From positions 1 to 45,762 of the forward strand of contig CANRKL010000003.1 of the NCBI GenBank assembly GCA_947631205.1: 45,762 nucleotides of DNA, in the 5' to 3' direction. Shown here piece by piece: positions 20,530 to 30,693 of the stretch; position 1 is the first letter of the stretch, and each line of letters opens with the position of its first letter. Under the pieces are notes generated by a model. The model was given only the letters and a program-made list of their open reading frames with translations, did no database searches and had not been told where the DNA came from. The translations under genes were made by a program, and so were the position numbers. Source of the stretch: an uncultured Bacilli bacterium. Lineage in GTDB: Bacteria > Bacillota_I > Bacilli_A > RF39 > UBA660.

Positions 20530-20558
20530 TTGATTTCTAAGAGTGAATGTGTTATAAT
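20530..20558 (+). promoter_or_regulatory. SRP RNA promoter
   Basis: TTGATT - 17 nt - TATAAT. Confidence 0.65.
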
Positions 20559-20563
20559 TAGGT

Positions 20564-20643
20564 TCGTGCAACAAATATATTGTAACCTGGTCAGAATCGG
20601 AAGATAGCAGCCACGTCAGTCCCTGTTTGTGTGCACTTTTTTT
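20564..20643 (+). ncRNA. ffs: Small bacterial SRP RNA (4.5S-like) with terminal stem and poly-T
   Basis: Core CCTGGTCAGAATCGGAAGATAGCAGCC; outer GTGCAACAAA.../...TTTGTGTGCAC pairing; T7 at 3' end; between tadA and the parS cluster. Confidence 0.9.
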
Positions 20644-20662
20644 ATGAAAGGATTTTTATGTT

Positions 20663-21073
20663 ATGGATAGAATATGGGATATTTGTATTGATGAAGCTTG
20701 TAAGTCATTGCCTTTTGATGTTCCTATTGGGGCAATTTTAGTTAAGGATAATAAAGTTATTGCTAAGGCTCATAATAATAGGGAAGCTTATTGTGATATT
20801 ATTGGTCATGCAGAGGTTAATGTAATAAGAAAAGTTGGAAAGTTAAGTGGTAGTTGGAATTTAGGGGGTTATGAACTTTATGTTACTTTAAAACCTTGTA
20901 AAATGTGTGAAAATATTATTAAACAAGCTAGAATTTCTAAAGTATATTATTTATTAGATAAGTTGGATTTTAAAAAGGATTATGATAAAACAATTTTTGA
21001 AAAGGTTAGTGTTTTTGAAAGCGAACAAACGTATGCTAATATTTTGAAGAATTTTTTTAAAGACAAGAGATAA
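20663..21073 (+). CDS. tadA: tRNA-specific adenosine deaminase TadA
   Basis: ORF 136 aa; HAEVNVI and PCKMCENII zinc motifs; adjacent to SRP RNA and dnaX. Confidence 0.9.
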   Translation: MDRIWDICIDEACKSLPFDVPIGAILVKDNKVIAKAHNNREAYCDIIGHAEVNVIRKVGKLSGSWNLGGYELYVTLKPCKMCENIIKQARISKVYYLLDKLDFKKDYDKTIFEKVSVFESEQTYANILKNFFKDKR

Positions 21074-21111
21074 TTTTTTTGCTATAATATTTTTTGTGTA
21101 TGGAGGTGATA

Positions 21112-22737
21112 ATGGTGGATTATAAAGTTTTTTATAGAAAGTATCGACCTCAAAATTTTTCTTCAGTAGTCGGTCAGGAATATACTATTAATATGTTAAA
21201 AAATGCAATTATGAATAATAAGATATCTCATGCTTATTTATTTACGGGACCGAGAGGTACTGGTAAAACTAGTACTGCTAAAATATTTGCTAAGACAATT
21301 AATTGTGAGAATTTAGTTAATGGAGAAGCTTGTGGTAAGTGTCAAAGTTGCTTATCTTTTTCAAATAGTCCTGATATTATAGAAATAGATGCTGCTTCTA
21401 ATAATGGTGTTGATGATGTTAGGGAGTTAATTAATAACGTAAAAATAGCTCCTACAGAAAGTAAATATAAGATTTATATTATTGATGAAGTTCATATGTT
21501 AAGTCAAAGTGCCTTTAATGCTTTATTGTTGACTTTAGAGGAACCACCATCACATGCAATTTTTATTATGGCAACAACTAATGTTGAGAGTGTTCCAATT
21601 ACTATTTTATCTAGGTGTCAAAGATTTAATTTTAAAAAAATTACTTTGCAAGAAATATGTGACCACTTGAAGTACATATGTAATCTTGAACAGATTAAAA
21701 TAACAGATGATGCTTTACAAGAGATTGCTTATTTATCTGAAGGTGGGTTAAGGGATGCTTTATCACTTTTAGACCAGTTATCTAGTAATTATGAAGAAAT
21801 AACTTTGGATTCAATTTTAACTAATTATGGCTCTATTTCTTCTTTAACGATTAATAAATTAGTAGAAGCAATATTAGATGGTAATATTAATGATATCGTA
21901 GGGATTATTACAGATTTAGAAAATAATGCAAGTGATTATAAAGTATTTATTAAAAAACTGATTCAACAATTAAACAAAAAAGCAATTCTTTCAAAACAAA
22001 ATCCTTTGGCAGTAAAGATTAGTTATGAACAAATTAAAGATATGATTTTTGAACTTAATAATTGTTTAAATCAAATAACTATTCATGTCAATCCTTACTT
22101 ATTAATTCAATTAGCAATTTTAAATTATATAAAAATAGATAATACTTATCAACAAAATGTGGATAATAATACTGTAAAAAATACTGTTGATAACTCAAAA
22201 TTAATGGAAAAAGAACCTTATCAAGAAAAAGTTTTAGACAAAGTAGTAAAAACTGATGATTTTGATGGAGATTTAGAATATATAGAAGAACTAAAAAAAA
22301 TAAGAACTAATAATTGTTTTGCTAGTGCGTCAAAGACTGATTTAATTAATTATCAAAACTTATTAAAAAGTATTCAAGGAGAAAAGGATAGTTTATTAGC
22401 AATGTTAGTTGATGTATCTTTAGTTGCAGCTAGTAAAGATAATTTAATATTAACAAGTAATTTAAGTAGTACTGTATTATTAATTAATAGTAAATTATCA
22501 GAAATAGAGAATATTTTATGGGAAAAATATAATGTTAAGTTAAAGATTATTGTTTTAAGTGAAGATGAATGGAAAAATTTGAAGCAAGAGTATATTCAAA
22601 ATTTAAAAAATGGTGTAAAATATAAATTAATTGATGAGTCTAGTTTAGAAAAGAAAAATTCTAAAGAAAATTCTCAATTAGAAAAACTAGCAAATGAATT
22701 GTTTGATAGTAATAAAATAGAAATTATAGGAGAGTGA
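21112..22737 (+). CDS. dnaX: DNA polymerase III subunit gamma/tau
   Basis: FYRKYRPQNFSSVVGQE, GPRGTGKTSTAKIFAK, DEVHMLS. Start ATG 21112 after GGAGGTG. Confidence 0.97.
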   Translation: MVDYKVFYRKYRPQNFSSVVGQEYTINMLKNAIMNNKISHAYLFTGPRGTGKTSTAKIFAKTINCENLVNGEACGKCQSCLSFSNSPDIIEIDAASNNGVDDVRELINNVKIAPTESKYKIYIIDEVHMLSQSAFNALLLTLEEPPSHAIFIMATTNVESVPITILSRCQRFNFKKITLQEICDHLKYICNLEQIKITDDALQEIAYLSEGGLRDALSLLDQLSSNYEEITLDSILTNYGSISSLTINKLVEAILDGNINDIVGIITDLENNASDYKVFIKKLIQQLNKKAILSKQNPLAVKISYEQIKDMIFELNNCLNQITIHVNPYLLIQLAILNYIKIDNTYQQNVDNNTVKNTVDNSKLMEKEPYQEKVLDKVVKTDDFDGDLEYIEELKKIRTNNCFASASKTDLINYQNLLKSIQGEKDSLLAMLVDVSLVAASKDNLILTSNLSSTVLLINSKLSEIENILWEKYNVKLKIIVLSEDEWKNLKQEYIQNLKNGVKYKLIDESSLEKKNSKENSQLEKLANELFDSNKIEIIGE

Positions 22738-22743
22738 AAAAAG

Positions 22744-23040
22744 ATGAATATGCAAAAGATTATGCAACAAGCCCAAAAAATGCAAAGAGATTTACAAAAC
22801 AAAAAGGATGAAATTGTTAAAGAAACGTTTGAAGGTCATTATGAATGGGTTACTGTTGTTTTAAATGGTTCAAAGGAAATGATTAGTTGTAAAATATCTA
22901 AAGATGAGATAAGTGCTGAAGATAAAGAAGTTTTAGAAGATTTTATAGTTTTAGCTGTTAAAGATGCTCTTAAGAAAGTAGAAGATGAATATCAATCTAA
23001 AATGGGGCAATATGCAGGAATGCTTGATGGTTTAATGTAA
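22744..23040 (+). CDS. Nucleoid-associated protein YbaB/EbfC
   Basis: ORF 98 aa; MQKIMQQAQKMQRDLQ; between dnaX and recR. Confidence 0.93.
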   Translation: MNMQKIMQQAQKMQRDLQNKKDEIVKETFEGHYEWVTVVLNGSKEMISCKISKDEISAEDKEVLEDFIVLAVKDALKKVEDEYQSKMGQYAGMLDGLM

Positions 23041-23041
23041 C

Positions 23042-23650
23042 ATGAATTTTTATCCTACAGAATTAGAAAATTTAATAGATTTTTTTAAAAAGTTACCAGG
23101 TGTTGGTGAAAAAAGTGCTGAACGCCATGCTTTAGCGGTGTTGGATATGCCATTAAATTACTTAGAAGAAGTTTCAAAAAACTTTATAAATGCCAAAAAA
23201 AATCTTCATCCATGTACTATATGTGGACAACTAACAAATCATGATGTATGTGAAATATGTGAAAGTAGTACAAGAGATAAAAATTTAATTTGTGTTATAG
23301 AAGATTGTAAGAGTGTTTTTGCTTTTGAAAAAGCTGGTAATTATCATGGGGTATACCATGTATTAAATGGCTTAATATCACCAGTTGAAGATATTGGAGT
23401 TGAAGATATTAATTTAAATTCATTAGTAAAAAGAGTAAGTGAGCTAGAAAATCCAGAATTAATATTAGCTTTAAAATCATCAATAGAGGGACAAACAACA
23501 ACATTGTATATTAAAAAAATTTTTGAAAATAAAAATGTAAAAATATCTAGGCTTTCTTATGGATTACCAATTGGAGCAGAAATAGATTATTTAGATATGA
23601 CGACATTAGATAAGGCTTTAGAAGACCGAAAGACAATATCTAATGAATAA
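23042..23650 (+). CDS. recR: Recombination protein RecR
   Basis: ORF 202 aa; LPGVGEKSAERHA, zinc finger CTICGQLTNHDVCEIC, Toprim. Confidence 0.96.
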   Translation: MNFYPTELENLIDFFKKLPGVGEKSAERHALAVLDMPLNYLEEVSKNFINAKKNLHPCTICGQLTNHDVCEICESSTRDKNLICVIEDCKSVFAFEKAGNYHGVYHVLNGLISPVEDIGVEDINLNSLVKRVSELENPELILALKSSIEGQTTTLYIKKIFENKNVKISRLSYGLPIGAEIDYLDMTTLDKALEDRKTISNE

Positions 23651-23691
23651 ATATCTTTTTTTTTCATATTCTTTTTTAGAGGGATATATAA

Positions 23692-23880
23692 ATGATAAAG
23701 AAAATTAGCAAATTATTTAAAAATATTGTTTTAGCATTTTTGTTATTATATGGACTTAATTATTTAATAAGTTCTTTGCATATTTATATTCCAATTAATT
23801 TTGTAACAGTTGGATTAGTAACTTTTTTAGGACTTCCAGGGTTAGCCTCTTTAATTATTATGTTTTTTATTGTAAAATAG
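23692..23880 (+). CDS. bofA: BofA-like protein (pro-sigmaK processing inhibitor family)
   Basis: 62 aa, two TM segments, IPINFVTVGLVTFLGLPGLASLII; directly after recR as in Bacillus. Confidence 0.75.
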   Translation: MIKKISKLFKNIVLAFLLLYGLNYLISSLHIYIPINFVTVGLVTFLGLPGLASLIIMFFIVK

Positions 23881-23897
23881 TACCTAGGTGAGGTTCT

Positions 23898-24737
23898 ATG
23901 CCAAACGAAAATAAGATATTTAAAAATTTAGTGAAAAGTTTTCATGACAACAAGCTAGGTCATGCTTTTTTGCTGGAAACAAATAATCAAGAACAAACGT
24001 TAAAGGAATTATTACAATTTTTAAAAGAAATAAATTGTGAAGAAGAATATCATAGTGATTGTCATAAATGTAACTTGTGTAATTTAATTAGTAAACAAGA
24101 AATTACTAGTTTAAAAATCATAAGACCAGAAGGACAAACAATAAAAAAAGAACAAATACTAGAATTAAAAAATAACTTTTTATCAAGACCAGTTTTTTCG
24201 AAATATAATATGTATATTATACTAAATGCCGAATGTTTAAATTCATCATCCGCAAATGTAATGCTAAAATTTTTAGAAGAACCAGAGGAAAATATAATTG
24301 GATTTTTTATTACAAATAATAAAGAAAATATAATTGATACTATTAAAAGTCGTTGCCAAATATATGTTAATAACTATAAAATAGAGGAAAAAAGTTTAAA
24401 TGATTTAGAAAATATCAGTTTAGAATATGTAAAAGAATTAGAAGTTGGAGGATTAGAGACCATACTGTATAATAAAGATAAAATATTACCTCAAATAAGT
24501 GAAAGAGAAGATTTGATAAAATTTTTAAAAGAAATCCTAAATATATATAACAAATTATTTTTAATAAAAATAGGAGAATATAAAGTGGATAACTTTGAAA
24601 ATTTACAATTTTTGTTAAAAATAGATATTAAATATTTTATAAATAAATTAAATTTAGTTAAAAATTTATTAATAGAAGCTCAATATAATGTAAATAGTCA
24701 ATTAATATTAGATAGATTAGTTTTAGAAAGTAGGTGA
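23898..24737 (+). CDS. holB: DNA polymerase III delta' subunit
   Basis: ORF 279 aa; GHAFLLE, NVMLKFLEEPEENIIGFFITNN, SRCQ; synteny. Confidence 0.88.
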   Translation: MPNENKIFKNLVKSFHDNKLGHAFLLETNNQEQTLKELLQFLKEINCEEEYHSDCHKCNLCNLISKQEITSLKIIRPEGQTIKKEQILELKNNFLSRPVFSKYNMYIILNAECLNSSSANVMLKFLEEPEENIIGFFITNNKENIIDTIKSRCQIYVNNYKIEEKSLNDLENISLEYVKELEVGGLETILYNKDKILPQISEREDLIKFLKEILNIYNKLFLIKIGEYKVDNFENLQFLLKIDIKYFINKLNLVKNLLIEAQYNVNSQLILDRLVLESR

Positions 24738-25534
24738 TAGAAATGAATATATATGGAGTAATTTATCAAGATAAAGGGAAAGTATATTATTTTAATGGAA
24801 AGGATTTAGATATAGCAAATGATGTAACGGTAATTGTAGATACTAATAGAGGAGAACAATTTGGAAAAGTTGTATCAAAATTATCACCGGAAAAATTACC
24901 AAAAATGGAAGAAGAATTAAAAGAGATAATTAGGGTTGCAACTAAAAAAGATTATGACCAATATTTAAAAAATTGTAAAGATGCTTCTTTAGCTTTAAAA
25001 AAAGCTGAAGAGTTTAGTAAAGAGTTAAATTTAGATATGCGATTTGTTAAGAGTAGTTTTACGTTTGATAGAAAACAATTAATATTAAATTTTTATGCTG
25101 ATGATAGAGTAGATTTTCGAGAATTAGCTAAGAAGTTAGCAGGAGTTTATCGAACAAGAATTGAATTAAGACAAATAGGTGCTAGGGATAAGGCAACAAT
25201 TGTTGGTGGAGTAGGAATGTGTGGAAGACAACTATGTTGTTCATCAATATTAGAACATATGGATAGTGTTTCAATTAATATGGCAAAAGATCAAAATCTT
25301 TCATTAAATCCTTCTAAAATAAATGGGTGCTGTGGAAGATTAATGTGTTGTTTAGCTTATGAAGAAGAAATGTATTTAGAATGCAGTAAGGGAATGCCTT
25401 TAATAGGTGATAAAGTAAAAATAAATGGAACTTTGGGAGAAGTAATTAGTGTAGATATATTACAAAGAAAATACAAAGTTTTAGTAAATGATGAAGTAAA
25501 GGAAATTAATTTGAAAGATGAAAAAGTCGCTTAA
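24734..25534 (+). CDS. PSP1-domain protein YaaT (RicT)
   Basis: ORF 266 aa; GARDKATIVGGVGMCGRQLCCS...GCCGRLMCCLAYE. Confidence 0.92.
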   Translation: MIEMNIYGVIYQDKGKVYYFNGKDLDIANDVTVIVDTNRGEQFGKVVSKLSPEKLPKMEEELKEIIRVATKKDYDQYLKNCKDASLALKKAEEFSKELNLDMRFVKSSFTFDRKQLILNFYADDRVDFRELAKKLAGVYRTRIELRQIGARDKATIVGGVGMCGRQLCCSSILEHMDSVSINMAKDQNLSLNPSKINGCCGRLMCCLAYEEEMYLECSKGMPLIGDKVKINGTLGEVISVDILQRKYKVLVNDEVKEINLKDEKVA

Positions 25535-26234
25535 TTGGCTATTTGATTATCCTGATTTGCAATTATATCAATATGAAGAAGGATTTAAATTTTCTTTAGA
25601 TTCAATTTTATTGGCTGAATTTGCTGAAATAAGAAAAAAAGATAACAATATTATTGATTTATGTACAGGAAATGGAGTTATTCCAACGATTTTAAATTAT
25701 AAATATCAAAAAAAGATAATTGGAATTGAAAAACAAGAAGAAATTTATAATTTAGCTAAGTTATCAGCAGAGAAAAATAATATGAAAGAAAAAATAGAAT
25801 TAATTTGCGATGATGTAAATAATGTTTTTAACTATTTTTCAAAAGAAAGTTTTGATGTCGTATTATGTAATCCACCTTATTTTCCATACCATAATCTAAA
25901 ATATGTTAATGATAATGAATTTAAAAAAATTGCAAGACATGAAATATATGTAAATTTAAAAGGGATAATTAAAATAGCCGGAGAATTATTGAGGGAAAAA
26001 GGAAGATTTTATCTAGTCCATTTACCAGAGAGAATAGAAGAAATTGCAGTTTATGCTCATGAAAATCAATTAGCAATTAAAGAATTACAATTTATTTATG
26101 CTAAAGATGATAGACTTGCCACAATAGTTTTAGTAACTTTAATGAAAAAAGGAAAATTTGGAACAAAAGTTTATCCACCAATTGACATAAGTAAAGCAAA
26201 AACGTATCAAAATTTATTTAAAAGAGGTGATTAG
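25518..26234 (+). CDS. tRNA1(Val) (adenine37-N6)-methyltransferase-like (TrmN6/YabB)
   Basis: ORF 238 aa; DLCTGNGVIPTIL, NPPYFPY methyltransferase motif. Confidence 0.88.
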   Translation: MKKSLNWLFDYPDLQLYQYEEGFKFSLDSILLAEFAEIRKKDNNIIDLCTGNGVIPTILNYKYQKKIIGIEKQEEIYNLAKLSAEKNNMKEKIELICDDVNNVFNYFSKESFDVVLCNPPYFPYHNLKYVNDNEFKKIARHEIYVNLKGIIKIAGELLREKGRFYLVHLPERIEEIAVYAHENQLAIKELQFIYAKDDRLATIVLVTLMKKGKFGTKVYPPIDISKAKTYQNLFKRGD

Positions 26235-26237
26235 AAA

Positions 26238-26780
26238 ATGAAATTAATAGTAGCTTTAGGAAACATTGGAAAAGAATATGAAAATACAAGACATAATGTA
26301 GGATTTATGGTTGCAGATTCAATGTTTTCTAATTTTCAGTTAGAAAAAAAATTTATCGCAGATTGTTATCAAGGAATAATAAATGATGAAAAATTTATAG
26401 TTATTAAGCCTATAACATTTATGAATAATTCAGGTGATAGTGTAATTCAAGTAGTTAATTATTATCATATTAAAATAGAAGATATATTAGTTATTCAAGA
26501 TGATATGGACTTACCTTTAGGCACTTTTAAACTAAAAAGAAATAGTAGTGCAGGTGGTCATAATGGAATAAAATCAATTATTGAAGTATTACATAGTGAT
26601 AAATTTTTAAGATTAAAAGTGGGAATAGGTCGTAGTTCATTTATGGATACAATATCATATGTTTTAGGAAAATTTTCTAAAGAAGAAATAAAAATATTGA
26701 AAGAAAACTTTTCTAAATATCAAGAAATTATAGAAACATTTATAAAAAGCAATGGAGACGAAACTTTTAAAATTAAATAG
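26238..26780 (+). CDS. pth: Peptidyl-tRNA hydrolase
   Basis: ORF 180 aa; LGNIGKEYENTRHNVGFM, DDMDLPLG, GGHNGIKSI. Confidence 0.96.
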   Translation: MKLIVALGNIGKEYENTRHNVGFMVADSMFSNFQLEKKFIADCYQGIINDEKFIVIKPITFMNNSGDSVIQVVNYYHIKIEDILVIQDDMDLPLGTFKLKRNSSAGGHNGIKSIIEVLHSDKFLRLKVGIGRSSFMDTISYVLGKFSKEEIKILKENFSKYQEIIETFIKSNGDETFKIK

Positions 26781-26788
26781 GTGATGAC

Positions 26789-29700
26789 ATGAAACAATAT
26801 TTTTTAAATGAAGAATTTTTAGATGGAACAATAATTGAAGGGTTAACTAAAGAGTTAACAAATTTTTATGTGCTTGACTTTTTTAATACCAAAAAAGATG
26901 ACGTTATAGTTTTAGTTAATACACTTTATGAAGCTAACCAAATCTATAAATCATTAAGTACTTACACAGAAGATATATTATTTTTTCCTATGGATGATTT
27001 TTTAACAAGTGTAGCAGTGGCCGTTTCACCAGAACTAAAATTAAAGAGACTTGAAACACTAGAAAACTTAAAAAAGAAAAAACATATTATAGTGACAAAT
27101 CTCATGGGATACTTAAAATACAACGCATATGTCAAAGAACAAGAAGAGTTCCAACTAAAAATACAAAGGGGAAAAAATATTTCCCGGGAAATAATAATTG
27201 CTAAATTAGAAGATTTAGGATATAAAAAAGATTCATTAGTAACGGCAACAGGAGAATATGCAGTAAGAGGATTTATAATAGATGTGTTTCCAACTTTTAT
27301 GGAGCACCCAGTTAGAATTGAATTTTTTGGAAGTACAATAGAATCAATAAGATTTTTTGATGAAGATAGTCAAAGGTCATTAGAAAAAATAAATGAAGTA
27401 GACATTTTGGCTATTGATGAAATGGTGACTGATAGATATAGTTCACTCTTAGATTATGTACCAACGGCAAATGTTGTGATATTTAATAAACAACAATTAA
27501 TGGTAGGTTTACAAAAGTTGAGCGAAGAAGTTTTAACATATAATGAAAAAGAAAATACGATAGGAAAAAAATATTTTTTTGATTTTGATGAAATAAGACC
27601 AAAATGTGAAATTCAAATTAATACTATAGAAAGTAGTGATTTTAAAAAAGAAATAAAAAAATATGAAAGCAAAGAAGTTGTTAAGTATCATGGTAATTTA
27701 GAAAAATTGAAATTAGATGTTTTAAATTATATTAAAATGGAAAAAACTGTAGTAATTGCTTTATCTAATGCGAGACAAGTTAAAGAATTGACAGAGTTAT
27801 TTGATGCCAATGTTCATCTTGTGAAAAATGATAAAATTGAAAATAATGTAATTAATATTATTTCTAAAAAAATTAATCAAGGATTTATGATTCATAACTA
27901 TGTGGTAATTAGTGAGAATGATATAGATGAAGTTAGAGAGGAAGTAGTATATAAAAACAATTATAAGATGGGGAGAAAAATTCATTCTTTAGATTCTTTA
28001 AATATTGGAGATTATGTCGTTCATGTTGCGCATGGAATTGGGATATATAATGGAGTTGTTGCTTTAAGTAGTGGAGGTATAACAAAAGATTATTTACAAA
28101 TATCTTATCAGGATAATGATAAAGTGTATATACCAGTAGAAAAGATAGCTAACATATATAAATACAGTGATAAAGATGGAATGAAGCCTCAAATAAATAA
28201 GTTAGGTTCAACTTCATGGGTTAAGAAAAAGAATAGTATAGTAAAAAGAATTAAAGATATATCTCAAGATTTATTAAAATTATATGCAGCAAGACAAAGT
28301 GTTAAGGGAGATGCTTATAAAAAGTATCCAGAAGAAGATGTGTTTGCAAATGAATTTATGTATGAAGAAACAAAAGACCAATTAAGAGCAATTGATGATA
28401 TTATAAATGATTTACACAAAAAAGAACCAATGGATAGATTATTGTGTGGTGATGTAGGGTTTGGTAAGACAGAAGTAGCATTTAGAGCAATTTTTGAAAC
28501 AGTTTTAAATAATAAGCAAGTTTTTTATTTGTGTCCTACTACAATTTTATCTAAACAACAATATGAATCAGCCCTTGAAAGATTTAAAAATTATCCAATT
28601 GAGATAGCTTTATTAAATAGATTTACATCTGCAAAAGAGACCAAAAGAATTATTGATGATTTGAGTACGGGAAAAATAGATATAGTGTTTGGAACACATC
28701 GTTTATTAAGTGATGATGTTAAATTTAAAAAATTAGGGTTGTTAATAGTTGATGAGGAGCAAAGATTTGGAGTAACTCATAAGGAAAAAATAAAAAAATA
28801 TAAAAATGATGTAAATGTTTTAACTTTATCGGCGACACCTATACCAAGAACTTTGAAGATGGCTTTATCAGGATTACGAGATTTATCAATAATTGATACT
28901 CCACCAGTTAATCGTTATCCTGTTCAAACTTATGTAATAGCTGAGAATGACTTAGTTATTAAAGACGCTATATATAAAGAATTAGCAAGAGAAGGACAAA
29001 TATTTATTTTATATAATCGAGTTGAGAAGATAGAAGAAAAAATGGCTTATTTACAAAAACTAATACCAGAAGCAAGAATAAGATTTGCCCATGGAAGAAT
29101 GAATAAAAATGAGCTAGAAAATATTATGAATGATTTTATATTACATAAATTTGATATATTATTAAGTACGACGATTATAGAAACGGGAATAGATATACCA
29201 AATGCTAATACATTAATAATTTATGATGCTGACCATTTTGGATTAAGTCAATTATATCAGTTAAGAGGGCGAGTAGGAAGAAGTAATAAAATTGCTTATG
29301 CTTACTTTATGTACCGAAAAGATAAAATGTTAAATGAAATAGCTGTAAAAAGATTAAATGCTATAAGAGATTTTACAGAACTTGGTAGTGGATATAAAAT
29401 TGCTATGAGAGATTTATCTATTAGAGGAGCAGGAGATTTACTTGGAAGTGAGCAAGCGGGATTTGTAGATAGTATTGGAATAAATCTATATATGAAAATG
29501 GTAGAAGAAGAAATGAAAAAGTTAAAGGGTGAAGAAATAAGTGATGATTTAGAAGATACTAGTAATCCTTTAATTAAAGTTGAGACACACATTGATGATA
29601 GTTATGTAGCTGATGAAGATATAAAAATAATTATTCATCAAAAGATAAGCGAAATTGATAGTTATCAGAAAATGCAAGAAATAAAAAATGAATTAAATGA

Positions 29701-30016
29701 TAGATTTGGAAAAATTACAAAAGAAATGGAAATTTATATGTATGAAGAATGGTTTGAAAAAATAGCAAAATCTTTAAAAATAGATACAATTATTCAAAAT
29801 AGTAGAGAAATATCAATTTATTTACCAGAAGATATATCTAGTCAAATTAAAGGAGATAAGTTATTTTTAGAAGCTTATAATATAAATCCAAAGTTTATAA
29901 TAAAATATCAAAATAAAAAAATAAATATAATTTTGCCTATAATAAATTTAGAAAATCATTTTTTGTATTATATAGTAAATTTATTTGTTAAAATTAAAGA
30001 TGATTTAGGAGTATAA
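26789..30016 (+). CDS. mfd: Transcription-repair coupling factor
   Basis: ORF 1075 aa; UvrB-like N-domain, CarD/RID, helicase motifs CGDVGFGKTEVAFRA, DEEQRFGV. Confidence 0.97.
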   Translation: MKQYFLNEEFLDGTIIEGLTKELTNFYVLDFFNTKKDDVIVLVNTLYEANQIYKSLSTYTEDILFFPMDDFLTSVAVAVSPELKLKRLETLENLKKKKHIIVTNLMGYLKYNAYVKEQEEFQLKIQRGKNISREIIIAKLEDLGYKKDSLVTATGEYAVRGFIIDVFPTFMEHPVRIEFFGSTIESIRFFDEDSQRSLEKINEVDILAIDEMVTDRYSSLLDYVPTANVVIFNKQQLMVGLQKLSEEVLTYNEKENTIGKKYFFDFDEIRPKCEIQINTIESSDFKKEIKKYESKEVVKYHGNLEKLKLDVLNYIKMEKTVVIALSNARQVKELTELFDANVHLVKNDKIENNVINIISKKINQGFMIHNYVVISENDIDEVREEVVYKNNYKMGRKIHSLDSLNIGDYVVHVAHGIGIYNGVVALSSGGITKDYLQISYQDNDKVYIPVEKIANIYKYSDKDGMKPQINKLGSTSWVKKKNSIVKRIKDISQDLLKLYAARQSVKGDAYKKYPEEDVFANEFMYEETKDQLRAIDDIINDLHKKEPMDRLLCGDVGFGKTEVAFRAIFETVLNNKQVFYLCPTTILSKQQYESALERFKNYPIEIALLNRFTSAKETKRIIDDLSTGKIDIVFGTHRLLSDDVKFKKLGLLIVDEEQRFGVTHKEKIKKYKNDVNVLTLSATPIPRTLKMALSGLRDLSIIDTPPVNRYPVQTYVIAENDLVIKDAIYKELAREGQIFILYNRVEKIEEKMAYLQKLIPEARIRFAHGRMNKNELENIMNDFILHKFDILLSTTIIETGIDIPNANTLIIYDADHFGLSQLYQLRGRVGRSNKIAYAYFMYRKDKMLNEIAVKRLNAIRDFTELGSGYKIAMRDLSIRGAGDLLGSEQAGFVDSIGINLYMKMVEEEMKKLKGEEISDDLEDTSNPLIKVETHIDDSYVADEDIKIIIHQKISEIDSYQKMQEIKNELNDRFGKITKEMEIYMYEEWFEKIAKSLKIDTIIQNSREISIYLPEDISSQIKGDKLFLEAYNINPKFIIKYQNKKINIILPIINLENHFLYYIVNLFVKIKDDLGV
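27179..27192. promoter_or_regulatory. Noc-binding palindrome (NBS) ATTTCCCGGGAAAT inside mfd
   Basis: Exact 14-bp palindrome; flanks similar to the copy at 7635. Confidence 0.75.
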
Positions 30017-30067
30017 AAAGAGAAGTTTTGCTCAGAATATAAAAAGAAATGGAGTGAAACTTTTTTT

Positions 30068-30577
30068 ATGAAACAAACTGGTGTAGTAAGAAAGATTGAT
30101 GAATTGGGAAGAATTGTTTTACCAAAAGAAATAAGAAGAAATTTGGGAATTAAAGATGGAGAAAGTTTAGAAATATTTGTTGATGAAAAAGGAATTTATT
30201 TACAAAAGTTTTCTAAGATATATGATTTAAAAGAATTAGGTAATAATATATGTCAAGATATTAAAGATATAATGAATATTAATTTAATAATTACAGATAG
30301 AGATAAAATTGTTAGTGCGTTTAATGAGCAATTAATCGGTGATAAAATAACAAATGAATTAGAAAATTTGATGGTAAATAGAGAATATTATCAATCTAAG
30401 TTTGTGGAGAAAAAGTTAGAAAAATTAAAAGAGGGATATTTTATAATAAAGCCAATTATTGTTTCAACTGATTGTATGGGAATGGTTATTATGTATAAAG
30501 ATATAGAATTTTTGGATTGGGAGAAAAAATTTGTTGATTTTATATGTCAATTTTTTATAAAAACGATTGAAATATAG
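30068..30577 (+). CDS. spoVT: Stage V sporulation protein T-like AbrB-family regulator
   Basis: ORF 169 aa; GVVRKIDELGRIVLPKEIRRNLGIKDGESLEIF + GAF-like C-domain; follows mfd. Confidence 0.85.
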   Translation: MKQTGVVRKIDELGRIVLPKEIRRNLGIKDGESLEIFVDEKGIYLQKFSKIYDLKELGNNICQDIKDIMNINLIITDRDKIVSAFNEQLIGDKITNELENLMVNREYYQSKFVEKKLEKLKEGYFIIKPIIVSTDCMGMVIMYKDIEFLDWEKKFVDFICQFFIKTIEI

Positions 30578-30693
30578 ATTAATTTATTGATTATTTGAAT
30601 GTTTTTTTAAAGAGAATGTAGACTTTATGGGAACTTTTTGGTAAACTAGCGTTGTAATAAAAACTTAGTTTAGTTAATAGTTAGGAGAAGATT

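Noticed and set aside
30580-30693. Riboswitch or T-box upstream of metG
   Set aside because: No T-box sequence, specifier stem or SAM-riboswitch core could be recognised.
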